64,000 bases of DNA from Lysobacterales bacterium (GTDB lineage Bacteria > Pseudomonadota > Gammaproteobacteria > Xanthomonadales > Rhodanobacteraceae). A program made the position numbers and the translations under genes. Under the pieces are notes generated by a model. That model was not told the DNA's origin. It made no database searches and worked only from the letters and a program-made list of their open reading frames with translations. The stretch spans positions 310,001-374,000 of the forward strand of contig JAFKNA010000004.1 of assembly GCA_017305135.1 (NCBI GenBank). The letters run 5' to 3'. Positions 21,464-29,921 of this stretch are shown here, in pieces (position 1 is the stretch's first letter; every line of letters starts with the position of its first letter).

Positions 21464-21481
21464 TTGGCACACCCCATGCTT
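21464..21481 (+). promoter_or_regulatory. Candidate sigma-54 promoter
   Basis: TTGGCAC-ACCCC-ATGCTT has the required GG (21466-67) and GC (21478-79) with ten bases between. It lies 56 bases upstream of the 80-residue gene, which precedes the hybrid kinase. The -12 has ATGC where TTGC is usual. Confidence 0.45.
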
Positions 21482-21536
21482 CCTGTTCCATGGGGGCCCG
21501 GCACGCCGGGTCCGATCCATCGGAGAGGAGAGCGCC

Positions 21537-21779
21537 ATGAACGAGTGGATTGCGACGGCCAACGCCCTGCCCCGGCACGGCGATTGCGTGGAATTCGTGG
21601 TGGAGCGGCGCGGCGCGGTCCTGCAGGGTCGCTTCGAGAACAGCGCGTTCATTTCACGCTGGTCCTGCTATTCGCCGGCCGACATCAGCGAGTGGCGTAT
21701 GATTGCCGCCGATCCCGCAATGCAGACCTGGAAGCCGTCGCGGCGGCGCCGCTTCCACGCGACCTTGCGGAATGCCTGA
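21537..21779 (+). CDS. Small hypothetical protein, DUF551-like
   Basis: An 80-residue protein that begins MNEWIATANALPRHGDCVEF, continues with RRGAVLQGRFENSAFISRW, and has SPADISEWRMIAADP before a basic tail. The layout (W-I at the start, LP..GD.V.F, W near the end) resembles the short DUF551-type proteins, whose role is unknown. GGAGAGGAG lies seven bases before ATG 21537, so translation is likely. Probably transcribed from the sigma-54-like site upstream and possibly with the downstream kinase. Confidence 0.6.
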   Translation: MNEWIATANALPRHGDCVEFVVERRGAVLQGRFENSAFISRWSCYSPADISEWRMIAADPAMQTWKPSRRRRFHATLRNA

Positions 21780-21870
21780 AGGGGTGAGCGCCGCCCGCGG
21801 CGCAAACAGGGCAAGCTGCGAATCCGGAGGAAGCCGTGACTGGGCCGCCAGCCTGGAAGGACATGTGGTG

Positions 21871-24384
21871 ATGGTCGGGTTGGAAGACACCTGGAGCCGG
21901 GGCGACGATCTCGCAGCCTGGGAGTTGCTGCGTTGCGCATTCGCGGCGCTCGACCGCGAGCAGGATCCGGCCTGCGTGGCCCAGGCCGCCATCGACGCCG
22001 CCGTGGAACTTGCCGGCGCCGAACTTGGCGTATTGCTCTACGAACCCGATGGCGAGGCTGGATACCGGCGGCATGCCGTGTCCGGAACGCTGCCGATCCT
22101 GCCGCAAGGCGCTTCGGCGACGGCGGTCGCCCTGCATCTGCTCCCCTGCTCGGTCGGCCCCGGTCCCAGGCACTGCAGCGATGTGACCGAAAGCCTGGCG
22201 GAAGACGCGGCCATTCGGTCATCGGGCATCCGCAACTGCCTGGCCGTGCCGGTGGCCCTTGCTGGCGGTGAGCCACAGGGCCGCATCGTCCTTGGCCACT
22301 CCCGCCCGGGCATGTTCCGCGCCCACGCGGAAGCGGCGGTGGGCGCGCTTGCCGCCTACCTCGCCCGGGTGATCGGCAACCGGCGCGCCGCACCGGCCGC
22401 GGGTGCGGTGGAGACGACGGGATTCAGCGAAGCCGTTGAGCAACGCGTCACCGAGCGCACCGAGGAACTGCGGCGCAACGAGTTGCAGCTGGAACGGCTG
22501 ATCTCCGGGATCGCCGATTATGCCATCTTCCTGCTCGACGCCGACGGCCTGGTGCAGACCTGGAACACCGGTGCCGAGCGCAGCACCGGCTATGCCGCGG
22601 CGGAAGTCATTGGCAACCATTTCAGCTGCTTCTACACGCCCGAGGATCGCGCCGCCGGCGCGCCCGCGCATTCGCTCTCGACCGCCCGCGACAAGGGCAT
22701 CTACGAGGCGGAAGGCTGGCGCATCCGCAAGGACGGCACGCGCTACTGGGCCAGCGTGCTGCTCGACGCGATCCACGACGCCGAGGGCAACGTCGTCGGC
22801 TTCGCCAAGGTCACCCGCGACATGACCGAGCGCCGTGCGCTCGAAGAGCACCTGCACCAGGCGCGGCGCATGGAGGCCATCGGCCGCCTCACCGGAGGCG
22901 TGGCGCACGACTTCAACAACCTGCTCACGGTCATCCTCGGCAACCTCGACACGATCTGCCGCGAGACCGCTTCGATGCCGCAGCTCCACATCGCTGCGGA
23001 CGACGCGATGCGGGCGGCCAAGCGCTCGGCCACCCTGACCCGCCAGCTTCTCGCCTTCTCGCGCCGGCAGCCGCTGAATCCGCAGCCCACCGACGTCAAC
23101 CGCCTCGTCGGCAGCGTGGCGGGACTGCTGCGGCGCACCTTCGGCGAAACCATCGCCATCGCCACCGACCTCGGTGATGGCGTGGCACTCGCCAGGGTGG
23201 ATGCGACGCAGCTCGAAAGCGCGCTGATCAACCTCGCCATGAACGCGCGCGACGTGATGCCCGCCGGCGGCGTGCTGGCGATCTCCACCACGCCGGCGCG
23301 CCTCGAGGATCCCGATGAGGGCCTGCTGCACGGCGATCCCAGGGACTACATCCTGATCTCGGTGGCCGATTCGGGCCCCGGCATGACCGAGGAGGTGCGC
23401 GAGCATGCCTTCGAGCCCTTCTTCACGACCAAGCCCCTGGGGCGCGGCACGGGCCTCGGCCTCAGCCAGGTATACGGGTTCGTGCGCCAGTCGGGCGGAC
23501 ACGTCAGGATCCGCAGCGATCCCGGGCATGGCACCACGGTCACCATCGCGCTGCCCCGGCATGCTGCGGCGCCGGGCGGGGAAATCCTCCACGACGGCCC
23601 CGAGGCCGCGCCACGGCCCCGGGGCGAAGCCGGCGCCGCCGCCACCATCCTGCTGGTCGAGGACAATGACGGCGTGCGCCGCTTCAGCGCCGTGGCACTG
23701 CGCGATCTCGGCTTCACCGTGATCGAGGCGCCCGACGCGGAACTCGCGCTGGAGCGGCTGGACGAGGAGCCCGGGATCGACCTGCTCTTCACCGACATCG
23801 GCCTGCCGCGCATGAGCGGCGACAAGCTGGCCGAAGAGGCGCTGAGGCGCCGTCCTGGCCTGCGTGTGCTCTATACGACGGGCTACGCGCCGGACGCGAT
23901 CGCCGACCTGCCGGGCCTGGTCGAAGGCGTCAATCTGCTGCGCAAGCCCTACATGCGCGAGCAGGCGCTGGAGCGGATCCGCGCGGTCCTTGCCGCGCCG
24001 GACGGCGGCACGCGCGCGTTCCGCCTGCTGGTCGTCGAGGACGATCCGCTGCTGCGTGACCTCACCGCGCGCATGCTGGCGGAGATGCACGTCGAGGTGC
24101 ACGTGGCAGGCTCGGTGGCGGAGGTCCGATCCCTGGTCGGGCGGGGGCGGAGTTTCGATGCCGCGCTGGTCGACCTCGAACTCGGCGACGGCCACGGCCG
24201 CGACGCGGCCCTGGTCCTCCGTTCCCGCCAACGCGATCTCCCGATCATCCTGACCAGCGGATTCGGCGATGCCGACCTTGAGCAGGTCGATCTCGAGGGC
24301 GAGGTCGAGATCCTCCGCAAGCCCTACAGCCGCGATGAGTTGCGTCGCCTGGTCATCGGAGTCCGTGCAGCGGCGGCAGCCTGA
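21871..24384 (+). CDS. Hybrid sensor histidine kinase with two receiver domains
   Basis: An 837-residue soluble hybrid kinase. Order: GAF-like sensor (residues 20-155), a short helix, PAS (about 200-320, LISGIADYAIFLLDADGLVQ ... RDMTERRALE), HisKA with GRLTGGVAHDFNNLLTV (phosphorylated His346), HATPase (NLAMNARDVMPAGG, DSGPGM, GRGTGLGLSQVYGF), REC1 (ILLVEDNDGVRR, Asp642 in LLFTDIGLP) and REC2 (LLVVEDDPLLRD, Asp768 in ALVDLELGDG). No membrane segment. ATG 21871 is chosen; GTG codons just before it are possible. Lying between the two arms of the glycan locus, it may control them, but it has no DNA-binding domain and needs a partner. Confidence 0.9.
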   Translation: MVGLEDTWSRGDDLAAWELLRCAFAALDREQDPACVAQAAIDAAVELAGAELGVLLYEPDGEAGYRRHAVSGTLPILPQGASATAVALHLLPCSVGPGPRHCSDVTESLAEDAAIRSSGIRNCLAVPVALAGGEPQGRIVLGHSRPGMFRAHAEAAVGALAAYLARVIGNRRAAPAAGAVETTGFSEAVEQRVTERTEELRRNELQLERLISGIADYAIFLLDADGLVQTWNTGAERSTGYAAAEVIGNHFSCFYTPEDRAAGAPAHSLSTARDKGIYEAEGWRIRKDGTRYWASVLLDAIHDAEGNVVGFAKVTRDMTERRALEEHLHQARRMEAIGRLTGGVAHDFNNLLTVILGNLDTICRETASMPQLHIAADDAMRAAKRSATLTRQLLAFSRRQPLNPQPTDVNRLVGSVAGLLRRTFGETIAIATDLGDGVALARVDATQLESALINLAMNARDVMPAGGVLAISTTPARLEDPDEGLLHGDPRDYILISVADSGPGMTEEVREHAFEPFFTTKPLGRGTGLGLSQVYGFVRQSGGHVRIRSDPGHGTTVTIALPRHAAAPGGEILHDGPEAAPRPRGEAGAAATILLVEDNDGVRRFSAVALRDLGFTVIEAPDAELALERLDEEPGIDLLFTDIGLPRMSGDKLAEEALRRRPGLRVLYTTGYAPDAIADLPGLVEGVNLLRKPYMREQALERIRAVLAAPDGGTRAFRLLVVEDDPLLRDLTARMLAEMHVEVHVAGSVAEVRSLVGRGRSFDAALVDLELGDGHGRDAALVLRSRQRDLPIILTSGFGDADLEQVDLEGEVEILRKPYSRDELRRLVIGVRAAAAA

Positions 24385-24452
24385 GGTCGGGAGACCCGTT
24401 GCGCCCGCGCGCATGCTGCCGGGGGTTGCCCGGTTCGCGCTCGAACGCGCCG

Positions 24453-25481
24453 TTACGCCGGGCCGCCCATCACCGGCAGGATGATGCCGGTGATGTAGCT
24501 GGAGCAGGATGGCGCGGCGAGGAACACGTAGGCCGGCGACAGTTCCTCGGGCTGCGCCGGACGCTTCATCTCGCTGCCGCTGCCGAATTCGGCGACCTTG
24601 TCGGCGGGACGGTCGGCGGGATTGAGCGGCGTCCATACCGGCCCCGGCGCGATCGCATTGACGCGGATGCCGCGCCCCACCAGGTTGCTGGCGAGCGACT
24701 TGGTGAAGGCGTGGATGGCGCCCTTGGTGGCCGAATAGTCGAGCAGCTGCTTGTTGCCGATGAGCCCGGTTTCCGATCCCGTATTGATGATCGAGCCGCC
24801 TTCCGGCAGATGCCGCAGCGCGGCGCGCGCCATGTGGATGTAGCCGTAGATGTTGGTGCGAAAGGTCATGTCCAGGTGTTCGTCGCTGATGTCCTCCAGA
24901 GACCCGGCATGTTCCTGGAAGGCGGCGTTGTTGACGAGGATATCGAGCTGGCCAAGCTCGTCGACGGCACGCTCGACCGCCTCGTCGCAGAACGCGGAAT
25001 CGCGCACGTCACCGCGGATCAGCAGGCAGCGCCTGCCTTCGCCCTCCACGTGGCGGCAGGTCTCGGCGGCATCCTCGTCCTCGCTGAGATAGACCACGGC
25101 GACGTCCGCGCCCTCGCGGGCGAACAGCACCGCCACCGCCCGGCCGATGCCCGAGTCGGCGCCGGTGACGAGGGCGACCTTGTTTTCCAGCTTGCCGCTG
25201 CCGCGATAGTCCGGTGCCTCGAAGCGGGGCTGCGGATCGAGCCTGGATTCCTTGCCGGGCTTCTTCTGGTGCTGCTTCGGCAGCGGCGGCTCAGGCTGGC
25301 GGCGTGGACCGGCCTGGGTCGCCTTCTTCCCTGCCGCTTCCTTCTTAGCCGGCTGCTTTTTCGCCGCCGCCTTCTTCGCGGCCGCCTTGCGCTCGCGCTC
25401 GTCGGCTTCCTTCTGGATCTGGCGTTGCTTCGCCACGGTGCTGCGGGTCTGCGCCTTCACGGCGCCCTTGCGGGTATTCAT
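24453..25481 (-). CDS. SDR oxidoreductase with histone-like Lys/Ala tail
   Basis: A 342-residue YghA-type short-chain dehydrogenase. Residues 1-60 are extremely basic (KAAAKKAAAKKQPAKKEAAG), like bacterial histone H1 tails. PKQHQKKPG and a DPQPRFEAPDYRGSGKL linker then lead to the Rossmann domain: VALVTGADSGIGRAVA, DILVNNAAFQEH, the active-site Ser and YSATKGAIHAFTKSLA, PGPVWTPLNP. Known family members reduce aldehydes or sugars with NAD(P)H. The tail could bind DNA or an acidic polymer. Last gene of the - arm; convergent with the hybrid kinase 68 bases away. Confidence 0.85.
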   Translation of the reverse strand: MNTRKGAVKAQTRSTVAKQRQIQKEADERERKAAAKKAAAKKQPAKKEAAGKKATQAGPRRQPEPPLPKQHQKKPGKESRLDPQPRFEAPDYRGSGKLENKVALVTGADSGIGRAVAVLFAREGADVAVVYLSEDEDAAETCRHVEGEGRRCLLIRGDVRDSAFCDEAVERAVDELGQLDILVNNAAFQEHAGSLEDISDEHLDMTFRTNIYGYIHMARAALRHLPEGGSIINTGSETGLIGNKQLLDYSATKGAIHAFTKSLASNLVGRGIRVNAIAPGPVWTPLNPADRPADKVAEFGSGSEMKRPAQPEELSPAYVFLAAPSCSSYITGIILPVMGGPA

Positions 25482-26281
25482 GGATGTTCCTCCTCGCCGG
25501 TGCCGGTCGCCGCACGCAGTTCTTCGTCGACCATTCCCAGTTCGTCGGCGTCGCCCGCGCGGGGCTCGCACAGGTAGGTTTCGTGGGCGATGCGGCCGAG
25601 CACGCCGAAGCCGCTGGAGCGCAGCATCGCCTCGACGCAGGCGTGGTTCGGCGCCCACCAGTTGGTGGGGTCGCGGCGCAGGCGCTTCTCGATGAAGGCC
25701 ATCACCGGCCAGCCCGGATCCTGCATGCGCGCGCGCTCGTCGAGGCCAAGGTCCTCGGGCACCATGGCGACCTGGTCGCCGGGCATGGTCATGGTCTGCA
25801 TCACCATCAGCCGGCGTGTCCTGCGGCGCACGATGTCGAGGGCCAGCAGCGGATGGCGCAGGTGGTAGAGGACGCCCATGAACCAGACGAGGTCGTACTC
25901 GCCGGGTTCGCGGACGAGATCGTAGATCTGCATCTGTCGGAACCGCACCCGATGTTGGAGGCCGAGCCTGCCGGCCGCCCAGCGCGCCTGCGCCAGGTAG
26001 TGCGGATCGACGTCGATGGCGGTGACGTCGGCACCGCGCCGGGCCAGCTCGAAGGTGTAGAAGCCGGCATTGCAGCCGATGTCGAGCACCTTCCAGCCAT
26101 CGAGGTCGTGCGGCACGTGCGGCGCGATTTCCTGCCACTTGAAGGCGGGGAAATCGCCCAGCGGATGCGCCGGTGCGGTCTGGATGCCGCCGGGCAGGTG
26201 CAGGTTGTGGAACCAGGGACCGAGCGAGGCGATCTCGGCCTCGATCACGGGAAGTTCCGTTGCCGCGAGCGCGGCCATCAT
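25478..26281 (-). CDS. SAM-dependent methyltransferase, TIGR04290-like
   Basis: A 267-residue class I methyltransferase that resembles CmoB-like and DUF1698 proteins: WFHNLHLPGGIQTAP, WKVLDIGCNAGFYTFELA (SAM loop), TAIDVDPHYLAQARWA, DLVWFMGVLYHLRHPLLAL, then NWWAPNHACVEAMLRSSGF. I recall the TIGR04290 family matching this pattern, but the assignment should be confirmed. Overlaps both neighbours by four bases. Being inside the glycan operon, it probably methylates a sugar or inositol hydroxyl or carboxyl group; this is inference. Confidence 0.75.
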   Translation of the reverse strand: MMAALAATELPVIEAEIASLGPWFHNLHLPGGIQTAPAHPLGDFPAFKWQEIAPHVPHDLDGWKVLDIGCNAGFYTFELARRGADVTAIDVDPHYLAQARWAAGRLGLQHRVRFRQMQIYDLVREPGEYDLVWFMGVLYHLRHPLLALDIVRRRTRRLMVMQTMTMPGDQVAMVPEDLGLDERARMQDPGWPVMAFIEKRLRRDPTNWWAPNHACVEAMLRSSGFGVLGRIAHETYLCEPRAGDADELGMVDEELRAATGTGEEEHP

Positions 26282-26556
26282 TCGCGCTCGATGAACTTGA
26301 AGAAGCGGCTCTCCTCGCCGTCCGCGGTGTGCTCCTGGTAGAGGAAGGCGAGATTCGCCTCCTCGAACGTCTCGAAGAAGTCGTCCCAGGAGACTTCTTC
26401 CAGATCTTCCTCGTCGCGGAACAGGATGCGCAGCATGCCCTGGTGCGGGCCGCGCCCTTCGGTGTCCCGGACCATGGCCGGGCGGCCGTCGCGCTGCTCC
26501 ACCCACTTGCGGATCGCGTCGTGGTCGGTGGTGGTGTTGGCGGAATGGTTTGCCAT
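26278..26556 (-). CDS. Small acidic conserved protein of the glycan locus
   Basis: A 92-residue protein (DHDAIRKWVEQRDGRPAMV, GRGPHQGMLRILFRD, EEVSWDDFFETFEEANLAFL, ESRFFKFIERE). It has no signal peptide and no motif I can tie to a reaction. I recall similar short proteins annotated only as hypothetical. Its start touches the stop of the CgeB gene upstream by one base and its stop overlaps the methyltransferase start, so it is a structural member of the operon; a carrier or partner role is possible. Confidence 0.7.
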   Translation of the reverse strand: MANHSANTTTDHDAIRKWVEQRDGRPAMVRDTEGRGPHQGMLRILFRDEEDLEEVSWDDFFETFEEANLAFLYQEHTADGEESRFFKFIERE

Positions 26557-27668
26557 CAGGAGGCCCTCCATGCGGGAATGGCGGTACGTTGCGTGGCGCT
26601 GCGCTCGACGTATTGCTCGAGCGTCTCGACACGATGGTCGGCGGTGTGTTCGGCGAGCACGCGCCGGCGCGCGGCGGCGCCGATGGCGCGGCGGCGGGCA
26701 TCCGGCAGGTCGCGGAGACAATCGAGCACGTCTCCGGGTTCGCGTGCGATCAGGATCTCGCTGCCGGGCGCGAGGATGCGGTCGAGGCCCGGCCAGGCAT
26801 CGGAAATGATCGGCGTGCCGCAGGCGGCGGCCTCGAACAGGCGCACGCTCGGCGACCAGCCGGCCGCAACCATGTCGGCGCGGGTCAGGTTGAGGGTGAA
26901 GCGCTGCGCGTTGTAGAAGTGCGCGTGCGCGGCTGGCGCGACGTGCTCGCGGCGTTCCACGTTGTCCGGCCAGTCGATCTCCGCCGGATACTGCGGCCCG
27001 GCGACCACGAAGCGCCCTTCCCCGAAGGCGCGCGCCGGCGCCATCAGCAGGCGCTCCAGGCCGGGTTGGCGGTCGGCGCTGTAGGTCCCCATGTAGCCGA
27101 GGTCGAACGCCTGCTCCGCATCCGGATCGGGATGGTAGCGCTCGGGATCCACGGCGCAGTAGAAGGGCAGCGCGTGCGCGCCGTAGCGTTGGCGCAGCGT
27201 TTCCAGCAGCGGGCCACCGGTAAAGGAGAGATAGAGGTCGTAGCCCGGGATCAGGCTGGCATGCAGGTACTCGCAATCGTCGCGTTCCAGGCGGGCGAGG
27301 GTCACCGGCGTGTCGATGTCGTAGAACGCGGTGACGCCGCGCGCGACGCCCTGCACCCAGTCGCCGACGGCGATGCCTTCGGGCACGTAGGAGCCGACGA
27401 TCACCAGGTCGGCCGCGGCGACCTCGTCGGCGTGCACGTCGCACAGTTCCTCGATGCTGCCGTAGAGCGCAGTCGAGCCGGCGAGGTCGCCCGGCATGTC
27501 GTCGTTGTCGGCATACCAGGGCACGTCCCGCTCGAGGAAACGCACGCGGTGCCCGGCGCGGAGCATGGCGCGCAGCAGCGCCCGGTAGGTGGTCGCGTGG
27601 CCGTTGCCCCAGGACGATCGCAGCGACAGCCCGAGGATCACGACATCGAGGGGATTGGAGCGCGTCAT
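26556..27668 (-). CDS. CgeB-family glycosyltransferase
   Basis: A 370-residue GT-B protein of the CgeB type. Seen: ILGLSLRSSWGNGHATTYRA, VRFLERDVPWYAD, FYDIDTPVTLARLE, LYLSFTGGPLLETL, LGYMGTYSADRQPGLE, FTLNLTRADM, and VRLFEAAACGTPIISDAWPG. It is nearly the same motif set as the + arm gene at 16391, so the two are probably recent paralogues acting on related acceptors. Overlaps: four bases with the CgeB gene upstream, one with the small protein downstream. Confidence 0.85.
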   Translation of the reverse strand: MTRSNPLDVVILGLSLRSSWGNGHATTYRALLRAMLRAGHRVRFLERDVPWYADNDDMPGDLAGSTALYGSIEELCDVHADEVAAADLVIVGSYVPEGIAVGDWVQGVARGVTAFYDIDTPVTLARLERDDCEYLHASLIPGYDLYLSFTGGPLLETLRQRYGAHALPFYCAVDPERYHPDPDAEQAFDLGYMGTYSADRQPGLERLLMAPARAFGEGRFVVAGPQYPAEIDWPDNVERREHVAPAAHAHFYNAQRFTLNLTRADMVAAGWSPSVRLFEAAACGTPIISDAWPGLDRILAPGSEILIAREPGDVLDCLRDLPDARRRAIGAAARRRVLAEHTADHRVETLEQYVERSATQRTAIPAWRAS

Positions 27669-28753
27669 GCCGCCGCCTCGAGGCGGCCTTCGAGCACCTG
27701 CTCGAACTTGACCGCGCGTTGCGCGTAGGTGTGCTGATCGAGCATGCGCAGGCGCGCACGCTCGCCGATGGCGCGCGCGGTGGCGGCATCGGTGTGCGTG
27801 ACATGCCCGGCGACCTCGGCGCCATCCTTGGCGACCAGCACTTCCGTCCCGGGTTCGAGGAACGCCTCGATGCCGTCCCAGGCGTCGACGATGAGGCAGG
27901 CGCCGGCGCCGGCGGCCTCGAACACCCGCGTCGGCGGCGACCAGCCGAAACGCGCCATGCTGTCGCGGTTGATGTTGAGCACCATGCGCGCGCTGCAGTT
28001 GAAGGCGTTGTGGTCGGCGGTGGGCACGTGGCCGAGGCGGCGCACGTTGACCGGCACGCCCTCGTCCCAGCCGGCACCGCCGAGCATGAAGCCGGCCCCG
28101 GGCAGGCGCCGCGCGGCCTCGAAGAAGAACTGGTCGACCCTGGCTTCGCGATCCGGCAGGCGGTTGCCGAGGAAGCCGAGGTCGGCCGCGAAGCGGGGTT
28201 CGGGCGGCACCGGATAGTGCGTGGCCGGATCGAGCGCGTTGTAGATCGGCACGCAGTCGACCGCGCCGATCGCCCGGTAGGCATCGATCACCCGCGGGCC
28301 GCCGCCGTAGGTGAGCACCAGGTCGTAGCGCGGCACCAAGGCGTGGAAGGGATCGCCCGGGTCGGCGGCCAGGCGCTCCAGCGTGGCCGGGGCGTCGACG
28401 TCCCAGAACAGCACCGAGCGCCGCGTGGACCTCAGGCGCAGCACCTCGCGTTCGAGGAACGCATCGAGCACGCCGACGCCGCTGGCCTTGACCACGACGT
28501 CCGCGCGCCAGGCCTGTTCCAGCATGCGCGAGGCGTCGGCCTCGGTCGGTGCGTACACCTCCACCTCGCACCAGGGCGGGACTTCGATGTCCTTGTGCTG
28601 CTGGCGCTCGAAGGCGTCGGGCTCGTAGAAGGTGATGCGGTGCCCGCGCCGGTGCAGCGCATGGATGATGCCGCGGTAATAGGTCGCCGCGCCGTTCCAG
28701 TACGAGGACAGCAGGCTGGAGCCGAAGAAGGCAATGCGCATCGGTTCAGGCAT
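27665..28753 (-). CDS. CgeB-family glycosyltransferase
   Basis: A 362-residue GT-B protein: IAFFGSSLLSSYWNGAATYY, HRITFYEPDAFERQQHKD, VLFWDVDAPATLERL, LVLTYGGGPRVIDAYRAIGA, LGFLGNRLPDREARVD, MVLNINRDSMARFG, and TRVFEAAGAGACLIVDAWDG. More distant from the other two CgeB proteins. ATG 28753 is preferred over one 12 bases downstream because GGAG sits about nine bases before it; it overlaps the preceding gene by eight bases. Donor unknown. Confidence 0.85.
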   Translation of the reverse strand: MPEPMRIAFFGSSLLSSYWNGAATYYRGIIHALHRRGHRITFYEPDAFERQQHKDIEVPPWCEVEVYAPTEADASRMLEQAWRADVVVKASGVGVLDAFLEREVLRLRSTRRSVLFWDVDAPATLERLAADPGDPFHALVPRYDLVLTYGGGPRVIDAYRAIGAVDCVPIYNALDPATHYPVPPEPRFAADLGFLGNRLPDREARVDQFFFEAARRLPGAGFMLGGAGWDEGVPVNVRRLGHVPTADHNAFNCSARMVLNINRDSMARFGWSPPTRVFEAAGAGACLIVDAWDGIEAFLEPGTEVLVAKDGAEVAGHVTHTDAATARAIGERARLRMLDQHTYAQRAVKFEQVLEGRLEAAA

Positions 28754-29921
28754 CGAGGACAACTCCATGGGTCGGTTCGGTCGCGCCGCCGGCGGCGCCG
28801 CCGGTCGATGCGTGCCGGGCTGCAGGCGTGCCGCTGCGGAGGGTGGCGAGGATGGCCAGCAACTCGTCCACCCGGTGCGCGCAGGTGTGGCGCGCGCGGA
28901 TGGTGGCGAGTCCATGCCGGGCGAGCTCGGCGGCGAGATCCGGCTCGCCGAGGATGCTGCGGAGCTTGTCGCGCATGTCCTCGCCGTTCCCGGCGACGAG
29001 GTAATCGCGGCCGGGCGAGAAGAGGTTCTCGTCGTCGTGCCAGGGGGCGCTTGCCAGCGGGATGCCGCAGGCGAGCGCCTCGAACACGCGGATGGTCGGA
29101 ATGCCGGGCAAGGCCTCGACATAGGGGCCGCGCGGCACGTGCACGGTCACGCGGTGGCGGGCGAAGGCTTCCGGCACCTGGTGGTTGGCGATCCAGCCGT
29201 GATGGCGGATGCCGGCCAGGGCCAGCGCCTCGAGCGCATCGCCCGGATAGCGCACGCCATGGAGATCGGCGTCGAGGCCGAGCGCCGCCACCGGCTCGAT
29301 GAGGTATTCGCGCAGTTCGCGCGCGCGCTCGCCGTCGCCCCAGTTGCCGATCCAGACCAGGTCGTGCTCGCGCGGGATTTCCGGTCGCGGACGGAACAGG
29401 CGCGTGTCGGCCGCCTCATGCCAGGTCCACACCCGTTCGCTCCATCCGTTCTCGATGTAGCGGCGCCGGATCGCCTCGCCGAAGGCCAGGGTGCCGTCGT
29501 AGTCGCGCAGCGCGTAGCGCCGCATCTCCTCGGGAGCGGTGACCGAGCGGTGGTGCGTGTCGTGGAAGAGGAGCACCTGTCCCGCCGCGCCGCGGTGGGC
29601 GCGACCGACCTCGGCGACGAGTTCGGGCGTGTTCCATTCGTGCACGATGACCACGTCCGCGCCGTCCAGCACCGGTTCCAGTTCCAGCGCGTGCGGGTCG
29701 TAGCAATGGCTGCGCAGCCGCGGGAAGGCGGCGTGGAAGGCCTCCACGGCCGCCCCGCCCTGGTCGGCCACCAGGTTCTGCCGGCTCCAGCTGTCGGTCG
29801 GCTCGTAGACCTCGACCTGGTGGCCGCGGGCCATCAGCTCGGTGACCACGCCGCGCAGGAAATGCGCGTTGCCGTGGTTCCAGTCCGAGACCAGCGAGTG
29901 ATAGAAGAGCACGAACTTCAT
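28746..29921 (-). CDS. CgeB-family glycosyltransferase
   Basis: A 391-residue GT-B protein: FVLFYHSLVSDWNHGNAHFL, EVYEPTDSWSRQNLVADQGG, VIVHEWNTPELVAEV, LLFHDTHHRSVTAPEEM, DLVWIGNWGDGERARELREY, and IRVFEALACGIPLASAPWHD. The region around DTHHRS is characteristic of one CgeB subgroup. Overlaps the GT4 gene upstream by four bases. Together with its neighbours this makes four transferases in series on this strand, enough for a short oligosaccharide. Confidence 0.85.
   Translation of the reverse strand: MKFVLFYHSLVSDWNHGNAHFLRGVVTELMARGHQVEVYEPTDSWSRQNLVADQGGAAVEAFHAAFPRLRSHCYDPHALELEPVLDGADVVIVHEWNTPELVAEVGRAHRGAAGQVLLFHDTHHRSVTAPEEMRRYALRDYDGTLAFGEAIRRRYIENGWSERVWTWHEAADTRLFRPRPEIPREHDLVWIGNWGDGERARELREYLIEPVAALGLDADLHGVRYPGDALEALALAGIRHHGWIANHQVPEAFARHRVTVHVPRGPYVEALPGIPTIRVFEALACGIPLASAPWHDDENLFSPGRDYLVAGNGEDMRDKLRSILGEPDLAAELARHGLATIRARHTCAHRVDELLAILATLRSGTPAARHASTGGAAGGATEPTHGVVLDA

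Noticed and set aside
22219-24636. An 805-codon frame opposite the hybrid kinase
   Set aside because: Antisense shadow; composition is typical of the complementary strand of a high-GC gene and it has no domain.
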